A stretch of 64,000 nucleotides of DNA from Marsupella aquatica (Eukaryota; Marchantiophyta): assembly GCA_973895155.1 (NCBI GenBank), contig OZ316897.1, positions 7,626,001 through 7,690,000 of the forward strand. Direction: 5' to 3'. Below the pieces are notes generated by a model. The model was given only the letters and a program-made list of their open reading frames with translations, searched no databases and was not told where the DNA came from. Below, piece by piece: positions 58,130 to 64,000 of the stretch. Both the position numbers and the translations under genes were made by a program. Position 1 is the stretch's first letter. Each line of letters starts with the position of its first letter.

Positions 58130-58425
58130 CTTATCTAATTGTAGGATTCGTTGGAAATTGCAATCTATGACTTGACTTGGGAAGTAAGTTATGTGGAAAG
58201 AAGATAGGCCGATTCGAGGCTTAGTGTGAGGAAGCCGCTCATCGTAGAGTGGGACAAAGGCTGTGAGAGATATTTTAGAGGATAACGGTGAGAGAAATTG
58301 ATCGACAAAGAGGATCGCAAGGGTAATGTGAGGTGAGAAAAGACGTATTTTGGAAAGGTTTCTTCCAAGATAGGAAAAACAAGAGCTCGGTGCTTCCCAA
58401 GAACTAAAGATTCCCCCGACATAAG

Positions 58426-58440
58426 TGGCGACCATACTGG
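58426..58440 (+). other. Candidate gypsy primer-binding region
   Basis: TGGCGACCATACTGG, followed by GGAACTCTTGGGG, resembles the TGGCGACTC...TGGGGA sequence that often follows plant gypsy LTRs. It lies 150 bp before the gag start and would put the 5' LTR end near 58423. Confidence 0.5.
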
Positions 58441-58588
58441 GGAACTCTTGGGGCCTATTTTTGGAAGAAAAAAGGAAGTATTGCATTACTAGAAGAGGCT
58501 AACTTGCTTTACTAGACAATTGGTCTAGGGACACCTAGGTGGTGGGTGCCTATTCATTGCGAGAGAGTAAACAAGTTGATATATAGCA

Positions 58589-60553
58589 ATGCCTAACAGT
58601 ACTGACATGGGAGACTCAAGTATGTCCCCCAACACTATGGACATGGATACCATGTCTAGAATGTTGTTAACTTTGATGCAGAGTATGAAACAAACCGATA
58701 CAGTAGAAAATCAAAAGAGAGAGCAAGCACATTGTGCAACAAGGTGCTTGAGGAAGGTTCTTGAGAAGAATGGGAAATTTGATGGTCGTAATGTAACTCG
58801 TTACATGAAGACCTATTGGCAAGAGGCTACTATTGAGCAACTTTCAGAAGAGGTTGCAATTTGTCAATTTTCAACATTGGTGGAGCCAGAATTAAAAGGG
58901 ATCGTTGATGCTATAGTTCTTGAGGCATCAAAAGACAAGACATGGAGACCATGTTTTGAGAAATGCATGAAGGAGGAATTCCAATTGGAGGATGTTGATC
59001 GAATTACACAAGTGACATTTTGTGATTGGGTCCATGAGAGGAACAAGAAATTGGGGCCACAAGAACTATTGCGAGAGTTCAACAAGAAGTTCAATCAACT
59101 TCCAGATTCAGAGGCACAAGTCATCCGGATGCAGAGGTGTACTCTATTTCTTAGAGCTGCAGATGAGAAGCTAAGGGATGAGTTGGAGAATGCTTTGGAT
59201 CTAATTGATCCAGATCGTACTGACTCTTCTACAAATTGGGAGAACATTGAGAAGGCAGTGATGAAGGTAAGTCATCGACATAGAAGAAGAGACTTGGATC
59301 AAGAGGCTATCAGTGGAGTTCCAAGTCAAACCAAGACATCAATCACTACAAGGATGGATAATACTACTAGTGGGGATGAGAAGAAGGAGATCAAGTCCAC
59401 GGCACAAGAAGGCAAAGGAGGAGTAGTTGAAAAGCTTGCTGATTTGATGAGGAACTTGACCATTCTTACAACCCAAGTTCTAAACCAGACGCAAGCAACC
59501 AAGACTACAACAACAACAAATCGCACATGGAATTGCATGTGGTGTGACAGCAAGGAGCATAGAAGAAATGATTGCACTGAACTTTCTGCAGCACTTCGAA
59601 ATCAACTTGTGAAGTTTGTTGGTGAGCAAGGACAAAAAAAGCTTGCATACTACAACACTGAGGAACTTATACCACTCAACAATAATCGTGGAGGGATGAG
59701 AGCCTTAGTGGAGAAAAAGTTGGCAACAGAAGGAGTAGACACAGCAGCAACTGTAATCGAGCCTAACATTTTTGCTGCAACAAGTTATTTTTCAAAAAAG
59801 GTACTTGATGAGACAGGAAAGAAAAAGCTTGCTGACTACATTCGTCAACAAACTGGATGGGATACTCCTGTGTTAATAGCCCCAATTACTGCAGAAGTTG
59901 GAGCTACATGGGAAGCAAGAGTGGAGGACAAGCGCAAAACTCCTTCAAGTGATGAGCCAAGAGGAAAGATGCCAAGAAGAGAAACTTCAGATTCACCAAT
60001 GGAGGAAGAGAAGAAGAATGAGAAGTCAACCAAAAAGGGACCTGGGTGGATACTAGGCCATGATGTGGAACAAACAATTGAACCAGAGAGAATTGCTGAT
60101 AAGTTTTGGAAGCAAGAAGCCCATGGTTTTACAAATGAGGAGTTCTTTGGGAGTTTGAGGAAAGACATACAAGAAGCAATTCTTACAAGATCAAAGAAGA
60201 AACATTTTTACAAAGAGGGTCCTCATGCTCTAGCTGGGGAGATGGAGGATTCAGACAATGAAGGAGAAACTAAGAGCGTGAGCATTTGTGCAATACAAGT
60301 TGAAGACAACAAAGTTGAGGAAGATTCCTATCATGCTAAATCTATAAAAGAAATGGAGTCATATTGGGCAAGAGCTTGTGATGAAGTTGAGGTGGAGCTG
60401 ATTGGAGTCAAAGGTCCTATCAAGGCACTTATAGATTCAGGATCAGAGGTGAATCTAATGTCAAGGGAGCTCTACAACCAAGGAAGGTGGAAGGTGGATC
60501 GAGACATCCAATGGAAGGTGAAATCAGTGAATGCAAATCACAATTCTTTGTAG
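58589..60553 (+). CDS. Gypsy gag-protease, long open frame (654 codons)
   Basis: The frame starts MPNSTDMGDSSMSPNTMDMD. It has a capsid-like helical domain about residues 50-215 (NGKFDGRNVTRYMKTYW, then EELLREFNKKFNQLP-like), a basic linker, and a CX2CX4HX4C knuckle CMWCDSKEHRRNDC near residue 317. A charged region follows, and then an aspartic protease start ALIDSGSEVNLMSREL near residues 615-630. The frame stops at 60551, but protease-like sequence (VGNVLEDINIFVHD, PYPLLLGQPFITEWRLETKV) continues in the same reading frame to about 60700. So the stop is probably a mutation, or a site of read-through. It would encode the particle protein and protease of the element. Confidence 0.8.
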   Translation: MPNSTDMGDSSMSPNTMDMDTMSRMLLTLMQSMKQTDTVENQKREQAHCATRCLRKVLEKNGKFDGRNVTRYMKTYWQEATIEQLSEEVAICQFSTLVEPELKGIVDAIVLEASKDKTWRPCFEKCMKEEFQLEDVDRITQVTFCDWVHERNKKLGPQELLREFNKKFNQLPDSEAQVIRMQRCTLFLRAADEKLRDELENALDLIDPDRTDSSTNWENIEKAVMKVSHRHRRRDLDQEAISGVPSQTKTSITTRMDNTTSGDEKKEIKSTAQEGKGGVVEKLADLMRNLTILTTQVLNQTQATKTTTTTNRTWNCMWCDSKEHRRNDCTELSAALRNQLVKFVGEQGQKKLAYYNTEELIPLNNNRGGMRALVEKKLATEGVDTAATVIEPNIFAATSYFSKKVLDETGKKKLADYIRQQTGWDTPVLIAPITAEVGATWEARVEDKRKTPSSDEPRGKMPRRETSDSPMEEEKKNEKSTKKGPGWILGHDVEQTIEPERIADKFWKQEAHGFTNEEFFGSLRKDIQEAILTRSKKKHFYKEGPHALAGEMEDSDNEGETKSVSICAIQVEDNKVEEDSYHAKSIKEMESYWARACDEVEVELIGVKGPIKALIDSGSEVNLMSRELYNQGRWKVDRDIQWKVKSVNANHNSL

Positions 60554-62212
60554 GGAGCTTGTCTTGATGTGAAGCTTAAGGTAGGAAATGTGCTTGAAGA
60601 CATCAATATCTTTGTTCATGATTCCTTACCTTATCCACTTCTTCTAGGACAACCTTTCATTACAGAATGGAGACTAGAGACTAAGGTTCTTGATATATGA
60701 TGGCACTCATATGGCCAAAGTCAAGAGTAAGGATAATCTTCGTGTTATCCAATTTCCAACAGTTCGTCCGGATCATGTGAGAAATAGGAAGGAGCTGAGA
60801 GCAAGTGAAGAGATGAAGGACCAAGAAAATTTCTGATTGGCATCCCGTTAATGAGGGTGAGTAGGCAGGATGCCAATGTGAGTGACTCACCAAACATAAG
60901 ATTTTCCTCGTCTTCGTTTGTAGCTATAGGGAGAGATAGAGAGGTTTCATATATGCAAGTTAGAGAGGCATCAAGAAAATTGAAAAAGAGAATTGAAAGA
61001 AGTAAGGCTATGTTAGTTAGTCAAGGTGTTATGGATTTAAGTGATAACATAGAGGGTGTGCTAGATGAGCAAGGTTGTTGTCCCACTTTGCAACAAGTTA
61101 TAGTAGATTTGAATGATGGAAAGGGTGAGATAGAAGTAGGCCCATTGCTATATCAGCATATAGAAGAGTTGGTTGAGGTGAACACAAAGTACAAGACAAT
61201 AGATAAGAAGGTTAGACCAGCAGCCACACCTCTACCAGCTGATGCAAGAGATATTTTAAGAAGTGCTAGCAAGGAGCCTAGTTTGAGAGATAAAAGAAAA
61301 ATTGGACATACATTCATAGAAGATACTTTGAACCAATTGCAAATTGGTGATGATGGACTACTTACCATGATCGAGAAGGAGGCATTCAAAAAGATGATCA
61401 AAGAGCATGGGAGGGAATTTTCCTTTTCTATGGAGGAGATAGGATGTGTGGATCCACAGAAGGTAACACCAATGGTTATTTTTACAGTTCCACACATACC
61501 ATGGGATTTGAAGCCAATTTCAGTTCCAAGAGCACTAACACCAAAGTTGATAGCATTGTTGAAAGAGAAGTTAGATGCTAAGATACTTGAGAGATCAGAT
61601 GCACCATACTCCAATCGGTGGTTCACAGTGCAGAAGAAGAATGGGAAGCTACGTTTCATTCAAGACATGCAGCCACCAAACAAAGTCACAATTCGGAATG
61701 TTAGAGTTGGACCTGTGGTAGACGAGTATGCTGAAGACTTTGTTGGGAGGGTCATCTATTCCATTGGAGACTTGTACTCAGGGTATGATCAATTCCAACT
61801 TTCTCAAAGTAGTAGGGATATCACCACCATGAGAACTCCACTTGGACTTTTGCATATGTGCACCTTGCCACAAGGTGCTACTAATTCTGTTGCACATATG
61901 CAAAATGCTATGAATAAGATTTTGGAGTCTTTCATTCCACAGAAAACTAGACCATTCCTTAATGATATGCCAATCAAAGGATGTTTGGAAGAACTCAAGG
62001 ATGAGACACTCCGAAAGGATGGGATACGTCAATTTGTTTGGGAACACATGAAGGATGTAGGGGCTATACTAAAGAAGTTTATTGAGGTGGGAGTTACACT
62101 CTCAGGAGAAAAATCAGCATTTGGCTTGAGAGAAGTCAAAGTGGTTGGGCAGATGTGTGGGCCCTATGGAAGAAAGCCAAGTAAGGAGAAGGTGGAAGCA
62201 ATCAGCCAAATA
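60554..62212 (+). pseudogene. Gypsy protease end and reverse transcriptase, truncated and mutated
   Basis: After the rest of the protease (to about 60700) and a broken linker, a frame opens at 60851. Recognisable RT blocks are PISVPRALTPKLIALLKEKL, RWFTVQKKNGKLRFIQDMQP, SIGDLYSGYDQFQL (first catalytic Asp present), LLHMCTLPQGATNSVAHMQN, and PFLNDMPIKG where the family usually has FLDD or a similar x-x-D-D; the first Asp is Asn. The last codons read GPYGRKPSKEKVEAIS, the normal start of the RT-RNase H connection, before the CACTA-2 terminus at 62213 ends the frame. Both the N change and the insertion predict an inactive polymerase. Confidence 0.85.
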
Positions 62213-62690
62213 CACTAGTATATTTTTGCTCATTTTCCGATGCTCCCGCTGAAACATGAAACAGGCATCCGATAGCCAGAGTTACGCAAACTTTCGTTCA
62301 CAAAAATATCGGAACTTGCGATCCCCACAGCTTCGGAAACACAGTATCCGATTTCCAAAACATCGGACATAATTTGCGATACTCCTAATATCGGAACATA
62401 TCCGATGTCTTGACTATCGGACCCCTCTTCTAAAAATTGTTACTAAATTTCCGATCCCTGAAGTATCGCATTTGATGTCCGATTGAGTAAATTACGGAAA
62501 TATTGCGATCAAAAATGTATTGCTTAGTGCTTCCGATAGGTTGGGTATTGGAAATGTTTTCCGAAGTAGTGTGTATCACAAATAAGTCCGATGCTACAAG
62601 AATCGGAAATGGAGTCCGAAAGGGTTTATATCGGATATATGTAGTTCGAGGTCAAGATTTGAACAAGGATGGGCTTCCGTTGTTTTAAGC
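62213..62690. repeat. CACTA-2 terminal and subterminal repeats (TCCGAT type)
   Basis: Seventeen TCCGA/TCGGA pentamers occur in about 470 bp in both orientations, with a few TTGCGAT motifs. The motif differs from the GCGA/TCGC code of CACTA-1. Confidence 0.85.
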
Positions 62691-62898
62691 ATGGGAAATG
62701 GTATCGGGAATAAATGGACGTGACTCAAATGCATATATTATTTAGGGATTGCAATTTGGATTGTGTCAAGGGACTATATACAGTTGTATCCAAAATTATA
62801 TCCAACCAATGAATCTTTGGGCATGTGTGAAATGACATGACAAAATGTATATGATATCCATGAAGATAAAACATATAGGGGTTTTACCTAGGTCGCAT

Positions 62899-64000
62899 CT
62901 ATTGTAATGAGGGGTCCAAATCCTCTACTACAACTACACTTGGCTTGTCTTGAACAATGGATCGTGAGCGAGGGATGTAAGGCATAACAATGGACCACTC
63001 TGGGTCATTCGGATAAGGAAGATAGAAAGATTGCTCCAAATGATGGGGAAATGCAAATGGATCTGAGGTCCTCCAATTGGAACTAATGACACTAGTTGCA
63101 CTGGTCTTCAATCGTGTGAACCCACATGCATCTTCTTCACAGGTCCGATTATGGCCAACAAGATTCATCCGAAACTATTTGCACTTGAACACCACCTCCT
63201 CCAAGGTTGTATGGGCATGATAATTTACGATAAGAATCTCCTCTATCTTCCCATAGTGGGCCACAGTTGAACGTATTGGATTCCGGTCAGAAGTGCTACT
63301 TTGTGACTCTTGGGTGAACCACCCCATCACCCCACAATCTTGTGTTGCTGCTCTCTTCATATCAAGATGTTGGATTCGAAAATGCCTCCCCTTTGACCAC
63401 ATGGCTGTTCGAGTCGTGACCATGAGTAATGGACCATGAACAAGGGTGCGAATGTCACTGGTGACCTTCGGAAAGTGCAAAACACTCTCACCCTGACCCA
63501 ACAAGGCATCAATCTCTGTCAACTTCTCCTTCATATATGGGAGAAACTTGGGGAAGAGGCGTGGCCGACGACTATTACTCTTCTCCTCCTCATAAAATGC
63601 AGCCCACTCCCCTGCAATCTCTGGTGAGTTATACAACATGAATGTGGTGAGTTGCAGACGTTCAGCAGAGCCTAGTAGTCGTTCTCCCTTTGCTCCAGTG
63701 AGTCTATCCTCTTCATAATCTGCCTCTCGTGCTGACTCATCTATCCAACCCCTTGGAGCATTTGGATCAAGTGTAGCCACAATGTTCGTACAATAGAACA
63801 TACTCTCTGCTCCAAGGTGACGTTCGGCAATGCTACCTTCCACCCTAGCACGGTTTGATACATATGATTTCATGACTCCCATGAATCGCTCTACCCAATA
63901 TATCCAACGACAATGTACTGGGCCTGCAATGGCTACTTCACGCACTAGATGTACAAGAAAATGAACTTGACCATCAAAGAAGGAAGGAGGGAGTGCTCGC
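62899..64000 (-). pseudogene. CACTA-2 transposase C-terminal part (DUF4218, DUF4216), partial
   Basis: The coding sequence enters from the right edge with PPSFFDGQVHFLVHLVREVA, then GPVHCRWIYWVERFMGVMKS, then YVSNRARVEGSIAERHLGAE, the DUF4218 core. It continues through SRRPRLFPKFLPYMKEKL, HGPLLMVTTRTAMWSKGRHF, DCGVMGWFTQE and HYGKIEEILIVNYH (DUF4216-like). At about 63172-63174 a TAG replaces the expected Trp after VFKCK, and the frame resumes FRMNLVGHNR to a stop at 62899. It is uninterrupted except for that one stop, so it is better preserved than CACTA-1. The N-terminal Transposase_21 part lies outside the window. Confidence 0.9.

Larger units (their letters stand above)
58423..62212 (+). 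mobile_element. Gypsy (Ty3) LTR retrotransposon, cut by CACTA-2
   Basis: Primer-like site, gag-protease frame (58589-60553) and reverse transcriptase frame (60851-62212) are in the Ty3/gypsy order. The RT frame ends in the first codons of CACTA-2 at 62213. RNase H, integrase and the 3' LTR would lie beyond the window. The 5' LTR was not delimited. Confidence 0.85.
62213..64000 (-). mobile_element. CACTA-2, En/Spm-type DNA transposon, 3' part
   Basis: The terminus CACTAGTATATTTTTGCTC starts at 62213 on the plus strand and is similar to the CACTA-1 terminus. The 3 bp before it, ATA, are the expected target duplication. The transposase is read on the minus strand and continues out of the window. 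Confidence 0.9.

Overview
The window looks like nuclear DNA of a green plant, and more likely a seed-free lineage (moss, lycophyte, fern or charophyte) than a flowering plant. This rests on GT-AG introns, plant transposon superfamilies (CACTA, PIF/Harbinger, MULE-like, copia, gypsy, L1-type LINE, tRNA-derived SINE) and one host gene that I recognise as the plant member of the AAK1/NAK kinase family. No chloroplast, mitochondrial or bacterial features were seen. The species is not determined.

Left flank (1-15700): a stack of nested mobile elements. A copia retrotransposon on the minus strand (primer-binding site at 14903-14914, gag near 12.4-13.2 kb, pol down to 7965) was cut twice inside its RNase H coding region. 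One cut holds a 1496-bp solo LTR (8044-9539, with 5-bp target duplications). The other holds a CACTA transposon (CACTA-1, right end at 7964) whose broken transposase runs from 3.36 to 6.72 kb on the plus strand. A broken MULE-like transposase gene occupies 20-2180, and five copies of a 15-bp palindrome (TAGCGCCNGGCGCTA) lie in and after it.

Middle: the only intact host gene is a seven-exon AAK1-like protein kinase (18572-25187, 728 codons before the stop), with an apparent GC-AG intron. Downstream are long stretches without genes but rich in repeats: a candidate 4.2-kb terminal-inverted-repeat element with a decayed multi-exon lysine-rich gene (30597-34756) and a related copy at 42.55 kb, two members of a tRNA-derived SINE family, a candidate LTR at 39.9-41.7 kb, LTR fragments, and many tandem repeats of 20 to 156 bp.

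Right flank (50.5-64 kb): a decayed Harbinger transposase (plus) faces a decayed SANT-like gene (minus) across a dense cluster of GTGAC pentamers. A 5'-truncated LINE follows, with target duplications. Then come a 22-bp palindromic minisatellite, an unrecognised AT-rich open frame broken by one amber codon, and a gypsy element (gag-protease 58589-60553, reverse transcriptase from 60851). A second CACTA element (CACTA-2, minus strand) starts at 62213, exactly where the gypsy reverse transcriptase frame ends, and runs out of the window. The two CACTA copies are paralogous, lie in opposite orientation at the two ends of the window, and each interrupts an LTR retrotransposon.
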